From positions 1-15,164 of the forward strand of contig NZ_CAIP01000257.1 of NCBI RefSeq assembly GCF_000297435.1: a DNA stretch of 15,164 nucleotides, in the 5' to 3' direction. The notes under the pieces were generated by a model. The model saw only the letters and a list, made by a program, of their open reading frames with translations, did no database searches and was not told the origin of the DNA. A program made the position numbers and the translations under genes. Shown piece by piece: positions 1 through 6,473 of the stretch; position 1 is the first letter of the stretch; each line of letters opens with the position of its first letter. The stretch is from Microcystis sp. T1-4. Its GTDB lineage: Bacteria > Cyanobacteriota > Cyanobacteriia > Cyanobacteriales > Microcystaceae.

Positions 1-15
1 CCCCTTATTAAGGGG
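1..15. repeat. Perfect palindrome CCCCTTATTAAGGGG
   Basis: The first 15 bases form a perfect inverted repeat, 7-base arms around a central T, followed by a G-rich run. Palindromes of this kind are frequent in cyanobacterial intergenic DNA and may end a transcript coming from outside the window, but no T-run follows, so its role is unknown. Confidence 0.5.
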
Positions 16-62
16 CGCAGGGGGGTCGAACCTAAAATACATTTTAAATTTAATTATAACCA

Positions 63-83
63 GCTACTTAACTTAAAAGTAGC
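63..83. repeat. Hairpin just upstream of the antitoxin-like gene
   Basis: GCTACTT (63-69) and AAGTAGC (77-83) are perfect complements around a 7-base AT-rich loop. The structure ends 13 bases before the ATG at 97. It could be an operator for autorepression, as is usual for antitoxin genes, or an RNA hairpin in the leader. The function is inferred from position only. Confidence 0.4.
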
Positions 84-96
84 AATTTATCAGACT

Positions 97-387
97 ATGA
101 CTATTACTGACCTTCAAGTAAATCTCTCGACCTCAGAAGATTTTTTAGATTCTGAAACATTAGCACAGATTGATTTAATGCAGCAAAAAATTCAACAATA
201 TCTCCAAACCTTATCATTAGAAAATTTAAAGACTATTCTAGAATTTGCTGCTTATTTATCAGATAAAGAGAGTGAGCAAGCAACCCAAGAAATTAGAGAA
301 ATTCCCAAGATCATAGAAAAATTAAAAGCAGCTGAGATGGATTTACAATCAGGTCATCTCATTGATTGGAAAAACTCAGATGATTGA
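97..387 (+). CDS. Putative orphan antitoxin-like protein (96 aa)
   Basis: A small acidic protein of 96 residues. Residues 25-55 look like an amphipathic helix rich in Leu/Ile followed by LEFAAYLSDKES, a segment I associate with small cyanobacterial antitoxin or DUF2281-like proteins. The C-terminal part (about 68-93) has the pattern IIEKLKAAEMDLQSG..IDW, resembling the toxin-binding tail of RelB/Phd-type antitoxins, which often ends in a D/E-W motif just before the toxin start. No intact toxin follows: only a 16-codon frame overlaps its stop. There is no convincing ribosome binding site before the ATG at 97. It may be an orphan antitoxin left after toxin loss, or an ordinary hypothetical protein. 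The family assignment is tentative. Confidence 0.55.
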   Translation: MTITDLQVNLSTSEDFLDSETLAQIDLMQQKIQQYLQTLSLENLKTILEFAAYLSDKESEQATQEIREIPKIIEKLKAAEMDLQSGHLIDWKNSDD

Positions 388-430
388 TAAAGTCTGTTTA
401 ACAGCTAAAGCTAATAAAGTTTATTCTTAA
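380..430 (+). pseudogene. 16-codon remnant overlapping the antitoxin-like stop
   Basis: An ATG at 380 overlaps the end of the preceding gene (stop at 385-387) and opens a frame of 16 codons (MIDKVCLTAKANKVYS) before TAA at 428-430. The overlap is typical of toxin genes coupled to antitoxins, so this could be the stump of a lost toxin. It is too short to assign and could be chance. Confidence 0.2.
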
Positions 431-449
431 GTCGCCAAAAAGCTCTAGA

Positions 450-1568
450 CTACAATTTTGGCAATAATCGGTCGTAGGATTGGATCATTCTTTCGTAACT
501 AAAGCGAGTGGCATTGATAAAACCTTTTTGCCTCAAATCTTCCAGGCGATCGGGAGCGAGAAGATTTTCTGCAATAATAGTAGCGGCGGCCTCGTGTTCG
601 GTGGGATCGAAGTAAACAGCTGCATCGTCAGCGATAACAGTCATGGGCAGACGATTGGAGGTAAAGACCGGACAACCACAGGATTGAGCTTCAATAACGG
701 GAACACCGAATCCTTCCTGAAAGGAGGGAAAAATTAAAGCAGTTGCTAGGCAATAAAAAGCGCGGATATCCTCATCGGAGACGGTTCCTAGTTCGATTAT
801 TTGTGGGGACAAATTATTCTGATTAACAAATTTTCGCACATCCGGCAACAAAGGTTTTCCCATCAGGATCAGTCGGCAATTTTCCAGACCGGCGAAAGTG
901 ATTAACTTCTTGAATATTTTCAGCAATCCCAATCGATTTTTATACCATTGGTCGCCCCCGACATGAATTAGCCAGGGACAATCACTATTAATGTTAAATT
1001 TAGCCACTAGATTTACCGCCGCTTCCCTTGTCATCGGACCGTAGCCCTCACTCAAGCAATCCTCGATCACTTCCGTTTGTTCGGGGGTAATTTTGGTTAA
1101 ACGGAGAACATCGGCACGAGTAGCTTCGGAAGAACAGACAACATATTTAGCCTGTTTTAATCCTCGCAAAATCATCGCCTGATACTGTTTACCCGTCCAA
1201 CTGGTGGGATTTTCAGGAATTTCTCCTAGGGCGGAACGAGTAGCCAGCAGATCGTGACAGATGACAAAATATTTGCGATCTTTTAGATAGGGAGTTAAAT
1301 AGGATAAAGCTTGATCACAAATGCAGACGATATCGGCCCAATCAACCTGCTGACGTAACTGCACTGGGAAAATAATTAACTTATCAATATACCCTAACCA
1401 CTTGCCGAGTCCCTGGGGAGAGGATTTCAGTTGACCGAAAATAGGCTGTGCTTGCACTCGCCGAATTTCGTGTCCTTTTTGTCTGAGTCCTTTCTCGACT
1501 AAACCGACAAAACGATTGATACTGATCTGCCGATCGTTGACGTAATTTCCTACTATTAAAACTTTCAT
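450..1568 (-). CDS. Glycosyltransferase family 4 (GT-B fold), 372 aa
   Basis: Predicted to move a sugar from a nucleotide donor onto a surface-glycan acceptor. The chosen ATG (complement of 1566-1568) gives MKVLIVGNY, the usual first beta strand of a GT-B enzyme, and sits about 8 bases after a GGAG ribosome binding site. A start 7 codons upstream at 1589 is less likely. The C-terminal donor domain has HVGGDQWYKNR (about residue 205) and the family-4 signature EGFGVPVIEAQSCGCPV (about 290-310), whose two glutamates normally contact the nucleotide sugar. No signal peptide or membrane segment is evident, so it is probably cytoplasmic or peripheral to the membrane. It is last in a minus-strand row after gmhB and a broken glycosyltransferase, which suggests use of heptose or a related donor. 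Exact donor and acceptor cannot be read from the sequence. Confidence 0.9.
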   Translation of the reverse strand: MKVLIVGNYVNDRQISINRFVGLVEKGLRQKGHEIRRVQAQPIFGQLKSSPQGLGKWLGYIDKLIIFPVQLRQQVDWADIVCICDQALSYLTPYLKDRKYFVICHDLLATRSALGEIPENPTSWTGKQYQAMILRGLKQAKYVVCSSEATRADVLRLTKITPEQTEVIEDCLSEGYGPMTREAAVNLVAKFNINSDCPWLIHVGGDQWYKNRLGLLKIFKKLITFAGLENCRLILMGKPLLPDVRKFVNQNNLSPQIIELGTVSDEDIRAFYCLATALIFPSFQEGFGVPVIEAQSCGCPVFTSNRLPMTVIADDAAVYFDPTEHEAAATIIAENLLAPDRLEDLRQKGFINATRFSYERMIQSYDRLLPKL

Positions 1569-1609
1569 GATTAGGCTCCAAAAAATCAATTTTTATGGCG
1601 GTAAAACTC

Positions 1610-1888
1610 TCAAAAAGTTCCCCCCAGAAAGCGTCCTGTTTGACCGATTAGTTTTGTCAGTCCCTTGCCTTAATCGGGAATTCCCCAGGACGGAAATAAG
1701 ACAAGATGATCGGTAAAGGTTTTTAATTCTTCGCTCTCAGTTTCGCTGACATTCTCCAGCCGACGAGGGAACAGGGTGACATCCTGGTTTTGATCAAGAC
1801 ATTTGATCAGGTTAAAAGTTCTCCCTTCGGTTGCCCCGCGACTAGGCCGGTAGAGAAAATTATGGTAAGAAAGGACTAATATTCTCAT
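1610..1888 (-). pseudogene. Broken glycosyltransferase gene (N-terminal remnant)
   Basis: The ATG (complement of 1886-1888) overlaps the gmhB stop by 4 bases (ATGA), typical of translational coupling in an operon. The product starts MRILVLSYHNF and continues like the first Rossmann strands of a glycosyltransferase. It stops at TAA (1670-1672) after 72 residues, far short of the 350-420 usual for the family. The same frame then stays open for 19 more codons (GKGLTKLIGQTGRFLGG and on) that look like continued coding sequence, up to TGA at 1610-1612. This suggests an in-frame nonsense change plus loss of the rest of the gene. A functional 72-residue protein is possible but unlikely. The assignment as a glycosyltransferase rests on the N-terminus and on context. 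Confidence 0.6.
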
Positions 1889-2544
1889 AATTCGGGTTCG
1901 GAATCGGTTTTTGACAATAATTCTACCGTTTCCTTTAGTTGGCCATACACGGGAATCTGAACTGGGTATTTCTCGATCTCCCCAAGGGTGACTTTTCCTC
2001 GTCCTGTTAAGAGCAATACCGGCTGACAACCGGCTTCTAGGGCGCATTCTAGATCACTGGGCGCATCGCCGATAAACAACGAGCCGGCTAAGTCGATTCC
2101 ATATTGGTGGGCGGCTGTCAGCAGCAGATAGGGGGAGGGTTTGCGGCAGAGACAACCTTCGTCGGGATGGTGCGGACAGATGGCAAGATCGTGAAAATGC
2201 ACGCCCAATTGTCGGTATTCCTCGATCATGCGCCCGTGAATCGCCGCTAGATCATCCCAAGTGAAATAGCCCCTAGCAATCCCCGATTGATTGGTAATGA
2301 TGATCAGCAGATAGCCGGCATCCTGCCACTGTTTTAAGGCAGCCGCTGCCCCGGCGGGAATGCTCACCTGTTCTGGTTTACTCAGGTAGGGGATATAGTC
2401 GATAACTACCCCATCTCGATCGAGAAATAAGGCTTTGTTCTTTTTTGCTCTATCTTCGCTTTTTTGGTCAGAATTGCCTGGAGGTGGCGGAGACGGGTAT
2501 TTTTGGTGGCCGTCATTGACAGAAATTGCGGGGAAAGGATTCAT
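1885..2544 (-). CDS. gmhB: D-glycero-D-manno-heptose 1,7-bisphosphate 7-phosphatase (219 aa)
   Basis: Removes the 7-phosphate from heptose 1,7-bisphosphate, the third step of ADP- or GDP-heptose synthesis, in the cytoplasm. It is a HAD-superfamily phosphatase: FLDRDG (nucleophile D42 and acid/base D44), TNQSG (T84, N85), the lysine region in CRKPSP (K135), and IGDAPSD (D160, D164). C123, H125, C131 and C133 form the structural zinc site of GmhB, with a loop between the pairs shorter than in the E. coli enzyme. The start is uncertain. The first ATG is the complement of 2542-2544, without a clear ribosome site; a TTG at 2625 would add 27 residues. Even the ATG version has a Pro-rich 37-residue leader before the HAD core, which normally begins within a few residues of the N-terminus. 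It heads the minus-strand group opposite gmhA-hddA-hddC. Confidence 0.92.
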   Translation of the reverse strand: MNPFPAISVNDGHQKYPSPPPPGNSDQKSEDRAKKNKALFLDRDGVVIDYIPYLSKPEQVSIPAGAAAALKQWQDAGYLLIIITNQSGIARGYFTWDDLAAIHGRMIEEYRQLGVHFHDLAICPHHPDEGCLCRKPSPYLLLTAAHQYGIDLAGSLFIGDAPSDLECALEAGCQPVLLLTGRGKVTLGEIEKYPVQIPVYGQLKETVELLSKTDSEPEL

Positions 2545-3104
2545 TATGTTGGACTTTTTCGAGTCGGGGACTAGAATTCTCAGTTCTTCTGTCAGAGACG
2601 AGAGCTTGAACTGATGCACAGACAAAATTCGAGGGATTGTAGCGATTTGTGCTAGTTTTCTCGACTAAATTGCTTCTCCTCACTATCTAGGTGTCAGAGT
2701 ATAGTAATCACGCCATATTATACGCCTTCAGGCCTTTGGGCTTTTGATTATATCGGCGGTATTGTCATGAATTGTTAACATTTTTCTCCAGCCAAACACA
2801 AGGCCAAGACTGGCAAGGGTTGAATCCCCCGCTCAGAAATCGCTCGTCTGGGCCAGAATACATCAAAAATTTATTTACAAACAAAACAAATTGTGCTAAG
2901 GTTGGGGCGTTTGTGGTATATTCCCAGAATAACTGGCAAAAGATCACTCTTTTGACTCGGTTCCCGTGATCGATTCCACCATTCTAAGGGTTTTCTCCCC
3001 AATTAATGGAGAGCGATTCTGGTCTTTTGATACTATTCAATATAATGACAGGATAATTGAGAGTTAAATTTATTCAACTAATAAAAATTGGAAAAATCAA
3101 ACCT
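2545..3104. promoter_or_regulatory. Divergent intergenic region between gmhB and gmhA
   Basis: About 560 bases without a convincing gene. On the plus strand a perfect TATAAT lies at 3041-3046, without a good -35, giving a leader of roughly 50 bases before gmhA. On the minus strand a TACAAT (complement of about 2642-2647) could serve gmhB with a weak -35-like TCGAGA 17 bases away. Two overlapping opposite-strand frames of 60-65 codons at 2765-2969 have no recognisable domains and look like chance. The promoter calls are pattern matches only. Confidence 0.4.
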
Positions 3105-3740
3105 ATGCGAATGGCGGAAAAATCAAACAAAAAATTGGATAGTTTCCAGAGCGATCCCTCTCTGTCACTTTTAATCAAGACTGAATTGGAAGAAGCTTAT
3201 AACCTGAAGAAAAAACTACTAACCGAGACAAAATATCTAGAGAAAATCCAAGAGATTTGCCAAGTATGTATCCATGCTTATCGCAACAACCACAAAGTAT
3301 TGGTCGCAGGTAATGGAGGCAGTGCAGCCGATGCTATCCATTTTGGCGGTGAGCTGCACGGCCGATTTCTGAAAGAAAGAGAGTCTTTACCAGTTCGCGT
3401 CCTCAATAGCGATATCGCCAGTTTAACAGCGATTGCTAACGATTATGGTTACGAATATATTTTTAGCCGCCAGATAGAAGCGGAAGGAAACCCTGGCGAT
3501 GTGTTTATCGGTATTTCCACTTCGGGAAATTCCGCCAATATCCATCAAGCTCTCAAAGTTTGTCAAGTAAAAGGTCTCACTAGCATCGGTTTAACTGGGG
3601 CGAAGGGATTAGCTCTAGAGCAAAAAACCGATTATTGTTTGATGATTCCTAGTACCAGTACCCCGCGCATTCAAGAAGGTCATGGTTTTGTTCTTCATAC
3701 TATTTGTTTAGCGATCGAAGAAGCGATATTTCCTGACTAA
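3105..3740 (+). CDS. gmhA: Sedoheptulose 7-phosphate isomerase (211 aa)
   Basis: Converts sedoheptulose 7-phosphate into D-glycero-D-manno-heptose 7-phosphate, the first step towards nucleotide-activated heptose. It is a single SIS domain: VAGNGGSAADAIHFGGELHGRF (residues 67-88, phosphate-binding Ser73 and a Glu83 that matches the catalytic Glu of E. coli GmhA), ISTSGNSANI (137-146), and RIQEGHGFVLH (188-198) with His193 at the place of the catalytic His. The length is slightly above the 192 residues of E. coli GmhA because of an N-terminal extension. The start is ATG at 3105, with a second ATG two codons later at 3111; a TTG at 3057 lies too close to the TATAAT at 3041 to be likely. DiaA, a SIS-domain paralogue, is the main alternative, but the neighbours hddA and hddC point to GmhA. 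Confidence 0.92.
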   Translation: MRMAEKSNKKLDSFQSDPSLSLLIKTELEEAYNLKKKLLTETKYLEKIQEICQVCIHAYRNNHKVLVAGNGGSAADAIHFGGELHGRFLKERESLPVRVLNSDIASLTAIANDYGYEYIFSRQIEAEGNPGDVFIGISTSGNSANIHQALKVCQVKGLTSIGLTGAKGLALEQKTDYCLMIPSTSTPRIQEGHGFVLHTICLAIEEAIFPD

Positions 3741-3777
3741 AATCTCCTAGCAAAAAATCAACCTAAACAGCCTACCT

Positions 3778-4803
3778 ATGATCATCAGAACCAAAGCTCC
3801 TTTAAGATTAGGTTTAGGTGGTGGCGGCACCGATGTGGAACCTTACTGTAGTCTTTATGGGGGTTACGTTCTCAACGCTACTATCGATCTCTATGCCTAC
3901 TGTACAGTCACGGAAATTACTGACAAACAAGTCATTTTTGTGGCCGCTGATCGAGGAGAACAACAAATAGAAACCCTCCAGTTTCCTCTACCTTATAACG
4001 GCGTTCTCGATCTGCATAAAGCGGTCTATAATCGTTTGATTAAAGACTTTAATCAAGGGCAACCCTTGCCGCTGCACATCACCACTTTTTCCGATGCGCC
4101 AGCTGGTTCGGGATTGGGTTCTTCTTCTACCCTAGCCGTGGCCATAGTTAAAGCCTTTGTGGAACTGTTAAAATTGCCCCTAGGCGAGTACGATATCGCC
4201 CATTTAGCCTACGAGATCGAACGAATTGATCTAGGCTGGTTAGGGGGCAAGCAGGATCAGTACGCTGCTACTTTTGGCGGTTTTAATTTTATGGAATTTT
4301 ATGAACAAGATCGAGTCATAGTTAATCCTTTGAGAATTAAAAATTGGGTGATCAATGAATTAGAAGTCTCTCTGATCCTCTACTATACAGGCATTTCTCG
4401 CTACTCATCTCAAGTAATTGAGGATCAAATTCAGAATGTCCAAGAAAAAAATGAGCAGGCGATCGCCGCTACCCATCAACTCAAAAAAGAAGCAATTCTC
4501 TTTAAAGAAGCACTGCTTAAATCAGATTTTATGGGGATAGCAGAAATTCTGAGAACTTCTTGGGAAGCGAAAAAGAAATTATCCAAATTAATTAGTAATC
4601 CGCAGATTGATCGCATTTATCGGGTAGCGAGGGAAACCGGGGCCTATTCAGGCAAAATATCGGGAGCCGGTGGCGGTGGTTTCATTATCTTTATGGTCGA
4701 TCCTACCAAGAAAATCGAAGTAACTAAAGCTTTGAAATCAGAAGGAGGCCAAGTGATTAATTTTCACTTTACCAAATACGGAACCCAAGCATGGACATTA
4801 TAG
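3778..4803 (+). CDS. hddA: D-glycero-alpha-D-manno-heptose 7-phosphate 1-kinase (341 aa)
   Basis: A GHMP-family kinase that phosphorylates heptose 7-phosphate at C1 in the GDP-heptose pathway. Domain signs in order: the substrate-binding N-terminus MIIRTKAPLRLGLGGGGTD (residues 1-19), typical of HddA and fucose-kinase-like GHMP enzymes; the ATP-binding loop PAGSGLGSSSTLA (108-120); GWLGGKQDQYAA (about 157-168); and the C-terminal GHMP motif KISGAGGGGFIIF near residue 290. The length fits the family. It lies 37 bases after gmhA and 92 bases before hddC on the same strand, so the three probably share a transcript. Its 3' end overlaps a 31-codon frame of unknown meaning (4791-4886). A related GHMP kinase acting on another sugar is possible in isolation, but the neighbourhood makes HddA the best reading. 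Confidence 0.92.
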   Translation: MIIRTKAPLRLGLGGGGTDVEPYCSLYGGYVLNATIDLYAYCTVTEITDKQVIFVAADRGEQQIETLQFPLPYNGVLDLHKAVYNRLIKDFNQGQPLPLHITTFSDAPAGSGLGSSSTLAVAIVKAFVELLKLPLGEYDIAHLAYEIERIDLGWLGGKQDQYAATFGGFNFMEFYEQDRVIVNPLRIKNWVINELEVSLILYYTGISRYSSQVIEDQIQNVQEKNEQAIAATHQLKKEAILFKEALLKSDFMGIAEILRTSWEAKKKLSKLISNPQIDRIYRVARETGAYSGKISGAGGGGFIIFMVDPTKKIEVTKALKSEGGQVINFHFTKYGTQAWTL

Positions 4804-4895
4804 CAAGCAAAGGATCGACGGGGGAGGATTATCCCTATAAGCCTAAAAATAGTTTTCAAAAGATTGGCAATAATTCAGATTTTTGAGGTGTATCT

Positions 4896-5612
4896 ATGGA
4901 TGTAATTATTCTGGCGGGTGGGTTAGGAACTAGGTTGCGATCGGTGATCAACAGTTTACCAAAACCTATGGCTCCCGTTGCCGACAGACCTTTTTTAGAA
5001 TATCTATTAGATTACCTAATCTTTCAAAAAATTACCAATAAATTTTTAGTTTCTGTGGGCTATGAACATCAGAAAATTATCGATCATTTTGGTTATAAAT
5101 ACAAGGAATACGAGCTAACTTATCTGATAGAAGATACCCCCTTGGGAACTGGAGGAGCGCTCCAGTTGGCACTCAATAAAATTGAAACCGAACAAGCATT
5201 AATTGTCAACGGAGATACCTTATTTAATGTCAATTTATCCGCCTTAATTAATTTACATAATCAAAAAAAATCCCTGATAACTGTTGCTATGAAGCCACTA
5301 ACTGAGTTTGATCGTTATAATAATGTTCTCCTAGACGATGACCAAAAAATTATCGGGTTTGAATCCAAAAAATATCAAGATAAAGGCTATATTAATGGCG
5401 GTATGTATTGTGTATGGAAAAAAATATTGTCTGGCTTTGATCTGCCATCAAAATTTTCTTTTGAGGACGACTTTCTCAAAGTTTATAGCGAGAAAATTCC
5501 TATGTATGGGTTTATCTCTGACGAATATTTTATTGACATAGGCATCCCCCAAGATTACGAAAAAAGTCAGATTGAATTGCCTGAAATTTTCAATTTCCCC
5601 AATCAGGTTTAA
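4896..5612 (+). CDS. hddC: D-glycero-alpha-D-manno-heptose 1-phosphate guanylyltransferase (238 aa)
   Basis: Transfers a nucleotide (GMP from GTP, by analogy with HddC) onto heptose 1-phosphate, giving the activated donor. It is a nucleotidyltransferase of the GT-A type: LAGGLGTRL (residues 6-14), LPKPMAPV with the conserved Lys23, DTPLGTGGAL (80-89), and NGDTLFN (105-111) whose Asp107 should bind the metal. FIDIGIPQDYEKSQ near the C-terminus is the usual closing motif. A good ribosome binding site (GAGGTG) precedes the ATG at 4896. It completes the set with gmhA, hddA and the divergent gmhB. Nucleotide preference (GTP rather than ATP, CTP or UTP) cannot be read from sequence and is inferred from the presence of HddA, which is specific to the GDP route. 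Confidence 0.9.
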   Translation: MDVIILAGGLGTRLRSVINSLPKPMAPVADRPFLEYLLDYLIFQKITNKFLVSVGYEHQKIIDHFGYKYKEYELTYLIEDTPLGTGGALQLALNKIETEQALIVNGDTLFNVNLSALINLHNQKKSLITVAMKPLTEFDRYNNVLLDDDQKIIGFESKKYQDKGYINGGMYCVWKKILSGFDLPSKFSFEDDFLKVYSEKIPMYGFISDEYFIDIGIPQDYEKSQIELPEIFNFPNQV

Positions 5613-5716
5613 CCTGGCGATTAAGGGACTTTTTGTTAAGACATAATGAAGCAGAGATTAGTTAAAGAGGAACCCCTGACAGCATATAGCTTATACAGCC
5701 AACTTCAATTGAGCCT

Positions 5717-5750
5717 AGTAAGTGGTTGTATTTAATTAAAACCACTTACT
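5717..5750. repeat. Perfect 11-bp inverted repeat downstream of hddC
   Basis: AGTAAGTGGTT (5717-5727) pairs perfectly with AACCACTTACT (5740-5750) around a 12-base AT-rich loop. No T-run follows, so it is not a standard terminator. It could be a processing hairpin for the hddC transcript, a weak terminator, or the trace of a small mobile element, since it sits at the edge of a decayed region. Confidence 0.5.
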
Positions 5751-6042
5751 TATAAGACTGCATAAATTCTTCCACTGGGGAGACCACTTAATTTTCCTTC
5801 AGCAGCTTTTCTGGAATTTGGCCAACTAGGAAGTGGATAAAGGGTGTTGATAACTCATGGAAAATAAAAAGAGATTAGTAAAGTATCGCACGATAATTAG
5901 TCATGCTTTCCAGAGACTTTTGATTTTGGTCTTAATGCTATTGTATAGCTCCTCGAAGACAAGATTCCAGAAATAACCATACTGGGGAAATCGCTTGACC
6001 AGTAAAGCATCGGAAGGAAAAAGAATTCTTGGGCTTTTCATT
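5751..6042. other. Gene-poor decayed stretch
   Basis: No intact gene is visible. On the minus strand, next to the transposase remnant, one frame reads FPSDALLVKRFPQYGYF and continues for about 40 residues until a stop at 5901-5903; it looks like a coding fragment but I do not recognise it. Another short minus frame around 5753-5850 contains LPSWPNSRKAAEGKLSGLP, also unrecognised and without a start codon. The stretch is best read as mobile-element or gene debris. Confidence 0.35.
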
Positions 6043-6274
6043 TAACCAAGGCTGCTTACTGAGGCCACAATTTTTGATGTCTTCCCAACCTTCGGCTCCC
6101 GCTATAACTGCTAAAATAGCAATGTTTTTGGGTTCGGGACACTCTCGGGTCAGGAATATCTTGAAGATAAGTCAATAAACTAGCTTGAATTTCATTGACT
6201 GATGTTAAAGGCAGCTCAGGTTTTAGTTGAGCTTTATTTCCGGTGGGGAGAACGGGGGCAAAACCTTTACCCAT
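6043..6274 (-). pseudogene. ISAs1-family transposase remnant
   Basis: From the ATG (complement of 6272-6274) the frame gives LLTYLQDIPDPRVSRTQKH, the characteristic N-terminus of ISAs1 (H-repeat-associated) DDE transposases. After QKH the reading shifts: the next conserved block, IAILAVIAGAEGWEDIKNC, is in another frame and ends at SKQPWL near 6043. About five residues that normally join the two blocks are missing, so a small deletion has caused a frameshift. The remaining two thirds of the roughly 370-residue transposase, with its catalytic residues, are absent, so it cannot be active. No clear terminal inverted repeats or target duplications could be made out. Confidence 0.8.
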
Positions 6275-6473
6275 GAGCTATTTCCTCGTTAATTTTTATG
6301 AACAACAATGAGACTAAGGCTAATGATAAATTATACAGAGGTAGCAGCGGCTAAGTCTGGGTACTGGCAGCGCGGGACGGTGCTACAGCGAGTTCGCTAC
6401 CCTATTTAGAAATCTTTGTCAAGTACAATTTATACCAAATAAGATGAGCTTACCCTGGATGACTGATAACTGA
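6275..6473. other. Intergenic, no gene seen
   Basis: About 200 bases between the transposase remnant and the DUF3352 gene. It contains one TGACTGATAACTGATTAAG motif (about 6460-6477), running into the DUF3352 stop and of the same short-repeat type as upstream of sdhA. No promoter, terminator or RNA can be supported. Confidence 0.4.

Noticed and set aside
1670..2047. Longer version of the broken glycosyltransferase starting at 2047
   Set aside because: The extra 53 residues run antisense-free but wholly inside gmhB in another frame and look random; the ATG at 1888 gives the proper MRILVLSYHN start with ATGA coupling.
2765..2969. Overlapping 60-65 codon frames on both strands between gmhB and gmhA
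   Set aside because: No recognisable domain, no ribosome site, and each is the shadow of the other; more likely promoter-region DNA.
4791..4886. 31-codon frame starting inside the hddA 3' end and ending at the hddC ribosome site
   Set aside because: It has an ATG overlapping hddA and neatly fills the gap, but there is no recognisable product and no ribosome site. It could be a leader or a coupling frame; too weak to call as a gene.
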